64,000 nucleotides of DNA from CAYPNF01 sp964411985 (GCA_964411985.1 CAYPNF010000015.1:1-64000), one strand, 5' to 3'. Numbered from the stretch's first letter, positions 9,440 through 17,791 are shown. Program-made: numbers and translations. Notes: a model not told the origin generated them from the sequence alone.

Positions 9440-9475
9440 TTGACTCTTCGACACGTGCGGTAGGCTGAAGAGCCC
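9440..9475. repeat. intergenic repeat family B, partial copy 3
   Basis: TTCGACACGTGCGGTAGGCT at 9447-9466 matches the core of copies 1 and 2; flanking similarity is weaker (AGAGCCCAAGGGGAGAAGG). Confidence 0.4.
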
Positions 9476-9704
9476 AAGGGGAGAAGGAGGCACACTGGGT
9501 CGCCCCAGTTCGCCACGGCCGCCCTAAACCTTCCCGGGACCTGCTGGTCCAGCAGGCTGGCAAGACCCTAAGTTTCCAGTCCAGCATATCGGGCAACCCC
9601 TCCCCTCCCGCATCTCAGGCCTACTGCCCCTCGGCTTCCTAGCGTCAAGCCGCATAGATCCGTAGACGTGACTTGTCGGACAGTGCGGGGTGGCCATTCC
9701 ACAC

Positions 9705-11159
9705 TCATGCTCCCCAGCGGGGGATCCTATCCTTCGCTTCGTTGACCGCGGCCACGATCGAGATCCCGACTACGATCAGGATCGCCGCGATTGCGAAGGT
9801 GCTCCGCATCCCGGTTGCAATCGCCTCGGGACGCGCTGTTGTGATGTCCGTGGTCGCCGATGCGACCGCAAACACGGCACCCATGACTGATGCCCCGGTA
9901 ATGAGTCCGAGATTGCGCGAGAGGCTGAGCATACCGGAAATCACGCCCTGCTGGTCCGGGGGAATGCCCGTCATGATGGCCGTGTTGTTGGCCGCTTGGA
10001 ACAACCCATAACTTGCGGTAATGAAGCCGATGGGGGCGATGTAACCGACGACTCCGAACCCCGACGGCACCCTAGACAGAACGAAAGAGCCGACCGCGAT
10101 TCCGACGAGCCCAATGATGGTCATCCGTTGGGCGCCAAAGCGGTCCACGAGGCGACCGGCCGGTACCCCGCTCAGCGCGGCGACCAGCGGACCAGCCGAC
10201 AACGCAAGTCCAACCATCGCCGTTTTGAGGCCAAGCCCCTGCGAGAGATAGAACGGCCCGACTACCAGCGTGGTCATCATCACGGTCGCGACAAGCGCGC
10301 TCATGGCGAGGCTCGCACTCAACGCCGGCTCGCGGAACATCGCCACTCGAATCAGTGGCGATGCAACTCTCGCCTCAGCGAGCACGAAGAGAGCAAGTCC
10401 GACAGAAGCCGCCAAGAGCAAAGTCAACTGGAGGGGACCGAAACGGCCGTGCCCAGTCGTCACGGCGAGGGCATAAGCCGCGAGCGTCAGGGTAAGCAGA
10501 AGAGTGCCCAGTTTGTCGAAGCCGGCCCGACCAGTCATCAGCCCGCGGCGATCAACGGGCAGATAGCGATGCGCGAGAAAGAGATTCAAGATACCCAACG
10601 GCAGGTTGACCAGAAAGATTGCCCGCCAACCAAGATTGGCGACCAGAACGCCGCCAAGCGATGGACCGAGAGCGGTGCCGATCGCAGACATGGTTCCCAA
10701 CAGCCCCAGAGCGCTGCCGCTCCTGGCCTTCGGAACGGTCTCGCCGACCAAGGCCACCGTGAGAGCCATCATGAGCGCTGCTCCAAGGCCCTGCGCCGCC
10801 CGGGCGGCGATCAGGAGCCAGAGCGTGGGCGCAAGGCCGCAAAGGAGCGAAGCCATGGTGAACACCCCGATTCCCACCAGCAAGAGGCGTCGGCGCCCCA
10901 TGAGGTCACCCAGACGTCCGACGCTGACGATCAGGGTGGTGATGGCGAGTAGATAGGCAAGCACGATCCACTGAACTTCCTGGAAGGAAGCCTTGAATGC
11001 TTCCGCCAACGTCGGCAAGCCAGCATTGGCGATGCTGGTGTCGAGTGATGACATCAACATGGATAGCGAGAGGCTGACCAGCGCCCAACGAACCGAAGCA
11101 GTTGGTTTTGCACGGCTGGTTCCGGCCCCAGCTTGCTCTTCAATGATCGTCTTCAACAT
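9705..11159 (-). CDS. MFS multidrug efflux transporter, DHA2 (EmrB/QacA) family
   Basis: The protein has 484 residues from the ATG at 11159, which has an AAAGGGGG box 12 bases upstream; ATG 11171 is an alternative. About fourteen hydrophobic helices follow. Family motifs are visible: LDTSIANAGLPTLAEAF in helix 1, GRLGDLMGRRRLL (loop 2-3, motif A) and GPSLGGVLVANLGWRAIFLVNLPLG (motif C region). DHA2 proteins export drugs or metabolites by proton antiport across the inner membrane. It is transcribed divergently from the LysR gene, which likely controls it. The gene pair is GC-rich and proteobacterial in style. Confidence 0.85.
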   Translation of the reverse strand: MLKTIIEEQAGAGTSRAKPTASVRWALVSLSLSMLMSSLDTSIANAGLPTLAEAFKASFQEVQWIVLAYLLAITTLIVSVGRLGDLMGRRRLLLVGIGVFTMASLLCGLAPTLWLLIAARAAQGLGAALMMALTVALVGETVPKARSGSALGLLGTMSAIGTALGPSLGGVLVANLGWRAIFLVNLPLGILNLFLAHRYLPVDRRGLMTGRAGFDKLGTLLLTLTLAAYALAVTTGHGRFGPLQLTLLLAASVGLALFVLAEARVASPLIRVAMFREPALSASLAMSALVATVMMTTLVVGPFYLSQGLGLKTAMVGLALSAGPLVAALSGVPAGRLVDRFGAQRMTIIGLVGIAVGSFVLSRVPSGFGVVGYIAPIGFITASYGLFQAANNTAIMTGIPPDQQGVISGMLSLSRNLGLITGASVMGAVFAVASATTDITTARPEAIATGMRSTFAIAAILIVVGISIVAAVNEAKDRIPRWGA

Positions 11160-11253
11160 GAGTGCAAGCATCCCCCTTTGGCTGGCATGGCGGAAGACGC
11201 AGTGATTGCACAGTATCATTGCGTTTGACGCCATATCCCGATCTAATCAGTGC
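11160..11253. promoter_or_regulatory. divergent promoter region between MFS and LysR genes
   Basis: Only 94 bases separate the two start codons, so both promoters and the LysR operator must lie here. An ATTGC-containing stretch is repeated (near 11204 and 11219), which may be part of a LysR site. No exact T-N11-A palindrome is certain. Confidence 0.4.
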
Positions 11254-12168
11254 ATGGCGCGACCCGATTTCAATTTGCTTGTCACCCTTGATGTGTTGCT
11301 CGCAGAAGGCAACGTTACGCGCGCCGCCCGGCGGTTGCGACTTAGCCCCTCGGCGATGAGCCGGGCACTGGCGAGAGTGCGTGAGACGATAGGCGATCCA
11401 CTCTTGGTCAGAGCTGGACGCGGTCTCGTTCCCACACCTCGGGCACTCGAAATCCGCGCACAGGTCAGTCAACTGGTGCAGGACGGAGAAGCGATTCTGC
11501 GCCCTGCCGAGAAGCCCAATCTCAAACGGCTCGTTCGGACGTTCACACTGCGCACCAGCGAAGGATTTGTGGAAAACTTCGGACCCGCCCTCATTTCTCG
11601 TGTTGGCGAGGAAGCTCCCGGCGTGCGGCTGTGCTTCGTGCAGAAGCCGAACAAAGACAGCGCGCCGCTTCGCGACGCGACCGTCGATCTGGAAACCGGT
11701 GTTGTGGATAAGACAACGGCTCCGGAGCTACGTGTGCAGGCATTGTTCCGTGACCGCTATATTGGCGTCGTGCGAAAGGATCACCCGCTGAGCAAGGGTA
11801 AGATCACGGTCTCCCGTTATGCGGCCGGTCGGCACATTAGCGTCTCGCGGCGCGGACTGGACAAGGAACCCATTGATGAAGCCTTGGAGCCGTTGGGCCT
11901 TCACCGGGAAGTCGTCGTGATCGTTGGCGGGTTTTCGACCGCGCTTGGCCTGGCCCGAGGCTCTGAATTGATCGCCAGCGTTCCCGAACGCCATACCGGG
12001 AATCTGCGTGACGGAATGCATAGTTTTTCCCTTCCCGTCTCTACGCCTGAGTTCGTGGTCTCGTTGCTTTGGCACCCGCGGCAGGATGCCGATCAAGCGC
12101 ATCGCTGGTTGCGCGGCCATGTTCTGGGCATTTGCGGGGCGATCCCATCATCCTGCAGGGTGTCATAA
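11254..12168 (+). CDS. LysR-family transcriptional regulator
   Basis: The protein has 304 residues from the ATG at 11254. The N-terminal winged HTH (residues about 5-65) is clear: FNLLVTLDVLLAEGNVTRAA, then RLRLSPSAMSRALARVRE and DPLLVRAGRGLVPTPRA. A two-lobed substrate-binding domain follows (DATVDLETGV, RYIGVVRKDHPLSKG). LysR proteins respond to a small inducer and commonly control the divergent neighbour, here the MFS exporter. Confidence 0.9.
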   Translation: MARPDFNLLVTLDVLLAEGNVTRAARRLRLSPSAMSRALARVRETIGDPLLVRAGRGLVPTPRALEIRAQVSQLVQDGEAILRPAEKPNLKRLVRTFTLRTSEGFVENFGPALISRVGEEAPGVRLCFVQKPNKDSAPLRDATVDLETGVVDKTTAPELRVQALFRDRYIGVVRKDHPLSKGKITVSRYAAGRHISVSRRGLDKEPIDEALEPLGLHREVVVIVGGFSTALGLARGSELIASVPERHTGNLRDGMHSFSLPVSTPEFVVSLLWHPRQDADQAHRWLRGHVLGICGAIPSSCRVS

Positions 12169-12389
12169 GGGTGTCGCCTCTCGAAACGGAAGGCCGATGC
12201 GATCCCGGCCTGGCGGCAACAGATACCGAACTTCATGAAGAATGCAGGTTCTTCGAAGTAGTCGGTAGTAACTACCATGTGTTGCCAGCCCCCCCCAAAG
12301 ACCGGGGGGGCGACGTCAGTGATATCCACCAGGTTGCTCATCTCCGGATTGAGCGACCGAAGGGTTGAGTGCACTTCTTCTTCGATGTC
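12150..12389 (-). pseudogene. relic of the C-terminus of a secreted protein
   Basis: The open minus frame (SNLVDITDVAPPVFGGGWQHMVVT, then EEPAFFMKFGI) resembles the C-terminal tail of Verrucomicrobia secreted repeat proteins, which often end in EPAFFR-like segments. A TAG closes the frame just upstream and there is no proper start. It also overlaps the end of the LysR gene. Confidence 0.35.
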
Positions 12390-12418
12390 CTAAGATGTCT
12401 GAACCCAGGAGCCGTTCT

Positions 12419-12850
12419 TCACCCCAGTGAAACCGAACCCGAAGACACGTAGCGGAACCTGGAGCCACTTACGTACACTGCACCGAAACTGTCAACCCCA
12501 AGCCCGAGGGCACCTCCATCAGGAGCTATCAACCATACTTGCGAACCATCGACAGGATTGAGTCTGATCGTTTTGTAAGAGGAGTTAAAATAAACATTAT
12601 CGGCTTGGTCAAATACAACCGGGTAGGCCGAACCGGCTTCACCGGTCCAGATAGGGGAGCCGTCAACGGAGCTGAACTTGGTCAGAGGTTGTCCCCAGGT
12701 GGCACAGTAAACATTACCTGCGTTGTCCCCGCCGAAAGGGACCGGATAATAGGTCTGAGCCGTCCACAACTCAGATCCATTCATGGCACTGAGTTTCTTT
12801 GTTTCCCACGAATACTTGATAAGATCCCCGTATGTGTAATGCCTGTCTAT
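12419..12850 (-). pseudogene. PQQ-type beta-propeller relic
   Basis: The frame encodes repeats of the PQQ/BamB propeller kind: LSAMNGSELWTAQ, FSSVDGSPIWTGE and LNPVDGSQVWLI, spaced about 40 residues apart. Coding-like sequence continues upstream of the first ATG to a TGA near 12851, so the N-terminus is missing, and the C-terminus is short. It is probably a fragment of a larger secreted propeller gene. Confidence 0.5.
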
Positions 12851-13243
12851 TCGTCAAAACGAGCCGGTTCTTTCACAGAATCTCTCTTCAAAGCGATTCG
12901 GTTCGGTGAATCCCTCCACCGCGGGTTCTCCAAAACCAAAGAAGCAGGGTGGCCTTCAAGCCTCTATTCGTTGCGTAACACATTGCAGTAAAGGCTATAG
13001 CACGGCATTCGATGTGTCGAGTCCGGCTTCGCTGCGTGTCCCTCGCCCTTCGAGAAGCAATGGTCAGGTGCAAGCCCGCCCCGTGAGCGGATATGGCGCC
13101 ATACTGGGATCGCGACGCGCCTAAGGCAGGGGAAGCAGAAACCTAGATCGGCCCTGACCGCCGTCCCTCGGACCGCAGGGAGCGGATGAATCCTAGTTTG
13201 CCGAATCAAGTCTCTCATAGTATTGTACTACCGTACTGCAATT
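12851..13243. other. intergenic stretch upstream of the KfrA-like gene
   Basis: I see no gene here. Just before the KfrA-like start, GTAC occurs twice within an imperfect ATTG...CAAT inverted arrangement (13222-13243), a possible autoregulatory operator. Confidence 0.3.
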
Positions 13244-13903
13244 ATGAAGAAGCTCATTACCAAGGAAGAAGTCGCCAAGGCTGTTGCCGATCTGGTTGCT
13301 CAAGGTAAGAAACCAACCCTGGTCGCCGTTCACGCCGCGCTTGGCAATCGTGGTTCGATGTCCACGGTGGTAAGGCTGCGAACGGAAATCCTGGCCGATA
13401 CCCAACCCGCGAAAGACTCGCCCGAAGCCCTGAAGGCCTTTCGAGAGGTCTGGGCCCTGGCTTTCGAGGAGGGCCGCAAGCAGCAGGGAACGGTCATCGC
13501 GGAACTGGGGGAAACCGTGAACGCTCTGGCCGCCGAGAATGAAAGGCTGGAAGGGTCGGCGTTGGCGGCGCGAAACCAACTTGCCGAATTGGAGTCGTCC
13601 AAAATGCGCGCCGAGAAGGAACTGAATGAAGTGAGGACCCAGATGGGGGGTGAACTAAGCCGAGTCAAAACGTCACTGGCTGATGCCAACGCCCAGGCCG
13701 CGGGAGCCCTGCAGAAACTCGCCGCCGCGCAGGCCACCCATGCCGAAACGGTCGCCGCCCTGCAAACCGAACTCAAAGCCACGGTGCGCAAAGCACACGA
13801 CCTCGAACTGCAGTTGGCACGCGCCGGAGTCCTTGCGGAGACCAAAGGAGCTCAATCGACCCCAGCGGAATCGACGAAGCTCAGACGTCCCAAGGTAACC
13901 TAG
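13244..13903 (+). CDS. KfrA-like DNA-binding coiled-coil protein
   Basis: The protein has 219 residues. Residues about 1-60 (ITKEEVAKAVADLVAQGKKPTL, GNRGSMSTVVRLRTEI) match the KfrA N-terminal DNA-binding domain of plasmid and chromosomal proteins. The rest is a long alanine/glutamate-rich coiled coil (heptads from about 75 to 205). KfrA binds its own promoter and plasmid partition regions, so this protein may be autoregulated or nucleoid-associated. It has no plasmid neighbours and sits alone among relics, consistent with past acquisition from a plasmid. Confidence 0.75.
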   Translation: MKKLITKEEVAKAVADLVAQGKKPTLVAVHAALGNRGSMSTVVRLRTEILADTQPAKDSPEALKAFREVWALAFEEGRKQQGTVIAELGETVNALAAENERLEGSALAARNQLAELESSKMRAEKELNEVRTQMGGELSRVKTSLADANAQAAGALQKLAAAQATHAETVAALQTELKATVRKAHDLELQLARAGVLAETKGAQSTPAESTKLRRPKVT

Positions 13904-14236
13904 CACATCGACGCGAAGAATTAGGTTCATCCGTCCACTCTGGGCCCGCTGCCAAACGACTTCACGAGGACAGCGTCAGCCCATTATCATCGCTCCGTCG
14001 GGTGTGTTTGGATGGGCCCCGCACTTGACCGTGGCGTAGTGCCGAAAGTGCGCATCCGAGCAGACGTTGAAGTAGTCTCCTCTGTTGTCGTGTCTTGGCT
14101 CTCTTCCCGGCGTGTAGCCGAACACTTAGTTGAGGCCCGGGATAGGTTCAAACCTGTTCCAATCATGGGAGTAGGAAAGAACCTCGTCTGCAGTGTTGTT
14201 TCTTTAGGACGTCTGAGCGTAAACTGGCGTTACACG
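13904..14236. other. intergenic stretch, no gene seen
   Basis: About 330 bases with no ORF of convincing composition. The in-frame upstream extension of the thioredoxin gene to 14012 is rejected because the signal peptide begins at 14237. Confidence 0.4.
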
Positions 14237-14731
14237 ATGAACTTGAGAAGCTTGATCGCCTTGGCCCTGCTGTGCCAACTCTCCTGGTTACCTGCCGAAA
14301 CCGCGGACAGTCCCACAGCCAAACCGGCCCGCATAGCCATCTATGACGAGCAAGCCGATGGCGCGAAGCAAATCGCCGATGCGTTGGTTGTCGCGAAGAA
14401 GGAGAACAAGAGAGTTCTTCTCCAGTTCGGAGCGAATTGGTGCGGATGGTGCCACAAGCTGCACCAGTTGTGTCAAAACGATCCTCAGATCACCGCCAAA
14501 CTCAAGGAGGCGTATGTCGTGGTCCTAGTGGATGTGAACCAAGGTCACAATAAAGAAATCGACACCCGTTATGACAACCCAACCAAATTGGGACTGCCAG
14601 TCATCGTGGTTCTGGATGCGGACGGGAAACCCCTTGCTACACAGGATACAGGCAAACTCGAGGAGGGCGATCATCACAGCCCTGCCAAGGTTCTGAGTTT
14701 CCTAGCTCAGTGGGCGGAAAAGAAGTCGTGA
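14237..14731 (+). CDS. secreted thioredoxin-family protein
   Basis: The protein has 164 residues with a signal peptide (about 1-21, ending LPAET). FGANWCGWCHKLH places the CxxC active site at Cys69-Cys72 in the thioredoxin_7/DsbD-gamma-like style, and LGLPVIVVLDADGKPL contains the cis-proline loop. It should act as a periplasmic thiol-disulphide reductant or oxidant. The gene stands alone. Confidence 0.85.
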   Translation: MNLRSLIALALLCQLSWLPAETADSPTAKPARIAIYDEQADGAKQIADALVVAKKENKRVLLQFGANWCGWCHKLHQLCQNDPQITAKLKEAYVVVLVDVNQGHNKEIDTRYDNPTKLGLPVIVVLDADGKPLATQDTGKLEEGDHHSPAKVLSFLAQWAEKKS

Positions 14732-14869
14732 TGACCACATCAAGTATTGGGTGGTAAGCGTTGAGGATTGCACCGTTAGGAATGTCTACGCCGGGATGAG
14801 AGACTGGCACGGGTGGAGATCACGGCACTGCCCCATCTGGCATCTGGATACCCGATGAACTTCTAGCTC

Positions 14870-15498
14870 TTAGGGCCAACAGCAGCAGGTCTCACGTAAG
14901 AAGAGAGAAAACCAAGCCTTGGAGAAAGGGAAAGGTGGCCGCTGGCACAGCCTGGGCATCTTGTAAGACTGGGGTATCCGGAGGCGCATATGCCTGTTCG
15001 CGCCAATGGGATCAAAAAAAGGGTGGCAGTGTCGAGGATCAGCCCTTCCAGATTCGCCACCGCTCTCTGCCAACGATCCGGGACAGTGAAGGCTCGGGGT
15101 TGGGACTGGACAAGCACGTCACCGATGAGCAGATGGAGGTGCTTGGCCAATTGCGCGGCCTTGCGCTAAAGCTGAAGCTCGAGATGGCCCTAAAGGCCGT
15201 TCGTGAGTCCCAAGGGCGCGCTGCTTTTATCGACTTGGAGCTTAGGCAATGGCCATCGCTCCGCAGGCTCTTGACAGACTTTTGCTGTCTAGGCCAGGGC
15301 AAGTTCCTTACCGGGATCCAGGATGGCCGCGGCCTAACAGCCCTCTCTGTGGCCCGAGCCGTCTTGGGCAAGATCGACAAAGCACACCTGGCAGGTCCGA
15401 AATCCAGTAAAACTATGGCTGTCGATGTACACGGTGGAGGCCACGTCCACCAGTGCAAACATCGCTGTGCGCGGCCTGATCACCTCGCCTTCGCTCAT
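14870..15498 (-). pseudogene. amber-interrupted last gene of the overlapping operon, unknown family
   Basis: ATG at 15498 overlaps the TGA of the upstream gene (ATGA), so translation is likely coupled. The frame reads MSEGEVIRPRTAMFALVDVA, then, within about 125 codons, meets four stops, all TAG (15333, 15288, 15192, 15165 on the minus strand). Between them the codons look coding, including KHLHLLIGDVLVQSQPRAF. A run of seven Ts near 15018 then seems to shift the frame by -1, after which GC-rich third positions continue to a TAA at about 14870. It is either a decaying gene or one using amber as sense. I do not recognise the protein. Confidence 0.45.
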
Positions 15499-16391
15499 GC
15501 CTCCTCCATTCGGCGCACGACGACCCGCGTGCCCTCCAAGAGGGCGTAGTGGCGCAGATGGGTATCCAGGCACAGGTCGAATGGCGCTTCACTTTCCATC
15601 GCCGTATCCTCCCATCCAGCCTTGTCTTTCCATCGCGGAGCCTCCCAGGGTGTGTGCCCGAAGATCTGGTTCAGGCCCGGGATTGGCTCAAACTCGCGGG
15701 TGTCGCACCACAAGGGGCCTCCGTAGCGGACATGGCCTCCTCTGGCTGCCCCAGGCGCGTAGAGCCAATTGTTTTCGGTCGCATAATAGGGGCTTCGTGT
15801 CCTGGTTGGTTTTGGCTCCTCATCCTCCTCAAGCGCCAATTGCCACCCACCTCGACACTCGACGAGGGGCCGTGTCAGGCCAGCGTGCGTAAAAAGGGTG
15901 TTACTCGCCTGGTCGTAGTAGTAGAGCTCCAGCCTCTCAAACCCCTCCTCGCCCAGTACCTTCCGGATCGCTGTGCACTTAGCTTGGGTGAACCCGGAGC
16001 AAGCCATGTGCGGCCAGCGATAATGGGCGTCATGATTGCCTAGGAGATGGATGCGGTTAGGCTTCTCCAGGCTCTGCTGGAGCCAGTGTGCCGTCGCCTG
16101 GTTGGCACGCGGGCTATCGCCGAAGTCGTCGAAATAATCGCCGGCGAAAATCGTGAGATCGGCCTTTTCGCGCTCGACGATGCGTTCCGCTTGGAGGTGT
16201 TTGAGATGGATGTCAGGGATGATGAGTATACGTTTCAGCATAGCTGTTACCTGCTCTAGATTCTCGCTCAATTCGTTCAGCATCGCCCCTTGGGAGTGGG
16301 CACCGGGGATCCCCGGCAGATGGCCCACGTAGAGGCCTGTATCAGGGCACTTCTCGACCACGACCGCATGCGCTTTTGATTTCCCTTTCAT
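15495..16391 (-). CDS. HicB-like domain fused to a metallophosphoesterase
   Basis: The protein has 298 residues. Residues about 1-50 match the N-terminal half of HicB antitoxins (VVVEKCPDTGLYVGHLPGIP, GAHSQGA, ELSENLEQVTAML). Directly after, at residue 51, a complete calcineurin-like phosphoesterase begins: ILIIPDIHLKHL, FAGDYFDDFGD, LLGNHDAHYR, FTHAGLT and FGHTP are its ordered metal-binding motifs. ATG 16241 inside the junction could start the phosphoesterase alone; a weak AGAGCAGG box precedes it. Its own start lies one base after the upstream stop and its stop overlaps the next start. No HicA toxin is nearby. The phosphatase substrate (protein or nucleotide) is unknown. Confidence 0.7.
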   Translation of the reverse strand: MKGKSKAHAVVVEKCPDTGLYVGHLPGIPGAHSQGAMLNELSENLEQVTAMLKRILIIPDIHLKHLQAERIVEREKADLTIFAGDYFDDFGDSPRANQATAHWLQQSLEKPNRIHLLGNHDAHYRWPHMACSGFTQAKCTAIRKVLGEEGFERLELYYYDQASNTLFTHAGLTRPLVECRGGWQLALEEDEEPKPTRTRSPYYATENNWLYAPGAARGGHVRYGGPLWCDTREFEPIPGLNQIFGHTPWEAPRWKDKAGWEDTAMESEAPFDLCLDTHLRHYALLEGTRVVVRRMEEA

Positions 16392-16392
16392 G

Positions 16393-16698
16393 CTAATTGC
16401 TTTGATCTCTCCGTTTGCGATTGTTGGCACGCCTCCCCAGATCCTCGACGGTATATGGCTTGCCTTCCGGGCACGGGACCACACGTACTAGCTGACTCCC
16501 GGTCAGCGTTAGGCCATCCCAGCCCAGTTCCAAATCGATCTCGCCACCTGTGATCGTGGAAAACTCGTAGTCGTTGTCGAGGCCTGAGGTTGCGAGGATG
16601 GATGTCTCCGTCACCTCCGTCACCACGAGTGCGTGCGGCATAATACCGGCGATTTCCCGGATGACGATGTCACCGGGCTTGATACAGGACAGGTTCAT
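16393..16698 (-). CDS. small PGDIVIR-module protein (module B, second copy)
   Basis: The protein has 101 residues. Its start overlaps the preceding TGA as ATGA. It begins MNLSCIKPGDIVIRE and shares with the neighbouring gene the pattern PGDIVIR, YEF, TGGE, LGWDG and V.C.EGKPYT.EDLG, so the two are tandem paralogues. The family is unrecognised. The small beta-rich profile suggests an SH3-like or OB-like fold, which is inference. It ends in TAG. Confidence 0.6.
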   Translation of the reverse strand: MNLSCIKPGDIVIREIAGIMPHALVVTEVTETSILATSGLDNDYEFSTITGGEIDLELGWDGLTLTGSQLVRVVPCPEGKPYTVEDLGRRANNRKRRDQSN

Positions 16699-17231
16699 AG
16701 CTGTCGAATGGGGTACTCCGACGGTTCCCGTAATCGTTCCAGTCGGTAAATTGCTCCCGTCGTCTGCACGTAAGCCAAGCTCTCTACCTCGATATCGCCC
16801 CGGATCCCGGTCACGGGGCCAAAGCAGAGGCTCTCGAGTATTCGAGCGCGAGTGCTGGCAACCAAGACAGTGCCCCCAACTAGCGGGGGAAACATCAACC
16901 GTCCAACAGTTGCGGGGCACCAACTGTCGATCTGCGTGATTATGATCAAGGGTCTCTTACGTTGTCCAAGATCCGCGAAGGTATACGGCCTACCTTCCGA
17001 GCAGGATACCACGTGCACTATCGCCGGGCCCACGCACACGCTCCCATCCCACCCGATCTCCATGTCGACCTCGCCCCCGGTCGACCTGACAAACTCGTAC
17101 TCGCCATCCCCATTACCCGCAGAGGCATAAAGTGCCTCCAGGCCCACCCGCGTGACGAGGAGGGGCAGCACCACTCCGCTTGGTGAGTCCCGGATAACGA
17201 TATCACCGGGCCTAATTGCGGACAGATTCAT
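16695..17231 (-). CDS. two-module protein: PGDIVIR module (B) plus C-terminal module A
   Basis: The protein has 178 residues. Residues about 1-92 are module B (MNLSAIRPGDIVIRD, YEFVRSTGGEVDMEIGWDG, EGRPYTFADLG). Residues about 95-178 resemble the upstream 105-residue protein, including a shared YxIRQL ending, so I call this module A. The gene thus looks like the product of a tandem duplication in which B of one unit fused to A of the next. The start overlaps the upstream stop as ATGA. No database family is recognised. Confidence 0.6.
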   Translation of the reverse strand: MNLSAIRPGDIVIRDSPSGVVLPLLVTRVGLEALYASAGNGDGEYEFVRSTGGEVDMEIGWDGSVCVGPAIVHVVSCSEGRPYTFADLGQRKRPLIIITQIDSWCPATVGRLMFPPLVGGTVLVASTRARILESLCFGPVTGIRGDIEVESLAYVQTTGAIYRLERLREPSEYPIRQL

Positions 17232-17542
17232 AGCTGGCGGATTTGGTACACTGAGTTTTGCGTTCGGAAAAAACCCTGCCCGATCTCGACGAACGGAGAG
17301 GAGAGAAAATCACCAGGAGTCTCGACTCCGTTGCGCGATTGTCGCTGCACCTCCACGCACGCACCCAGCCTGATCGGGCCACGCAGTTCGCCGACCAGGG
17401 CATAGTCGACAGGAAGGGATACCCCTGGGTTGTCGGCACTGCCGACTTTGTAAGTCGCCCAATCACCGGCAGGCAGTCCATCGGACACGGCCTGGCTTTT
17501 CCTAACTTCGACGAGTACTGGGCAAATCACTTGGGCGTGCAT
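17228..17542 (-). CDS. module A protein, unknown
   Basis: The protein has 104 residues from MHAQVICPVLVEVRK. It has no visible Shine-Dalgarno and lies in the same frame as the upstream 73-residue ORF, separated by a single TAG at 17570-17572. It may therefore be the C-terminal part of one amber-containing protein. A TTG at 17557 is another possible start. Its C-terminal half matches the C-terminal half of the next gene. Its stop overlaps the next start. Confidence 0.5.
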   Translation of the reverse strand: MHAQVICPVLVEVRKSQAVSDGLPAGDWATYKVGSADNPGVSLPVDYALVGELRGPIRLGACVEVQRQSRNGVETPGDFLSSPFVEIGQGFFRTQNSVYQIRQL

Positions 17543-17569
17543 GGAGCCTGAGGGCAAGCGGGTGGGCTG

Positions 17570-17791
17570 CTAGCTTTCTGATTTCGAAGCGCGTGGTTCT
17601 TCCTCAGAATGTTTCTGGGGTCCGTAGGAGATGCTCCACTTCCCGGTCTCCACGACGTCAGGATCGTCAGACAGGTCGAACATGTCCTCGATCTGCATAA
17701 TCAGAGCGGCCACGCCCAGATTCTCAGCGACCTTCCGGCGGGTCAGCCGCTTGCGTTTGGGTGGAGTCGGATTCGGTTTTGGTTTTGTCAT
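17570..17791 (-). CDS. small charged protein, first gene of the overlapping operon
   Basis: The protein has 73 residues: a very basic, proline-rich N-terminus (KPKPNPTPPKRKRLTRRK), a short helix (NLGVAALIMQIEDMFDL), then an acidic tail. It ends at TAG with an open in-frame continuation into the module A gene. Such basic-then-acidic peptides are common in phage and mobile operons. The function is unknown. Confidence 0.45.
   Translation of the reverse strand: MTKPKPNPTPPKRKRLTRRKVAENLGVAALIMQIEDMFDLSDDPDVVETGKWSISYGPQKHSEEEPRASKSES

Noticed and set aside
9996..10952. 318-codon plus-strand ORF
   Set aside because: It is antisense to the MFS transporter, rich in Arg, Gln and His, with no domain; a mirror ORF of GC-rich membrane-protein codons.
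14935..15549. 204-codon plus-strand ORF opposite the amber-interrupted gene
   Set aside because: It is the longer open frame here, but the minus frame begins at an operon ATGA overlap and has better third-position composition. I keep some doubt.
15495..16391. HicAB toxin-antitoxin system
   Set aside because: Only half of HicB is present, no HicA is encoded nearby, and it is joined to an enzyme.
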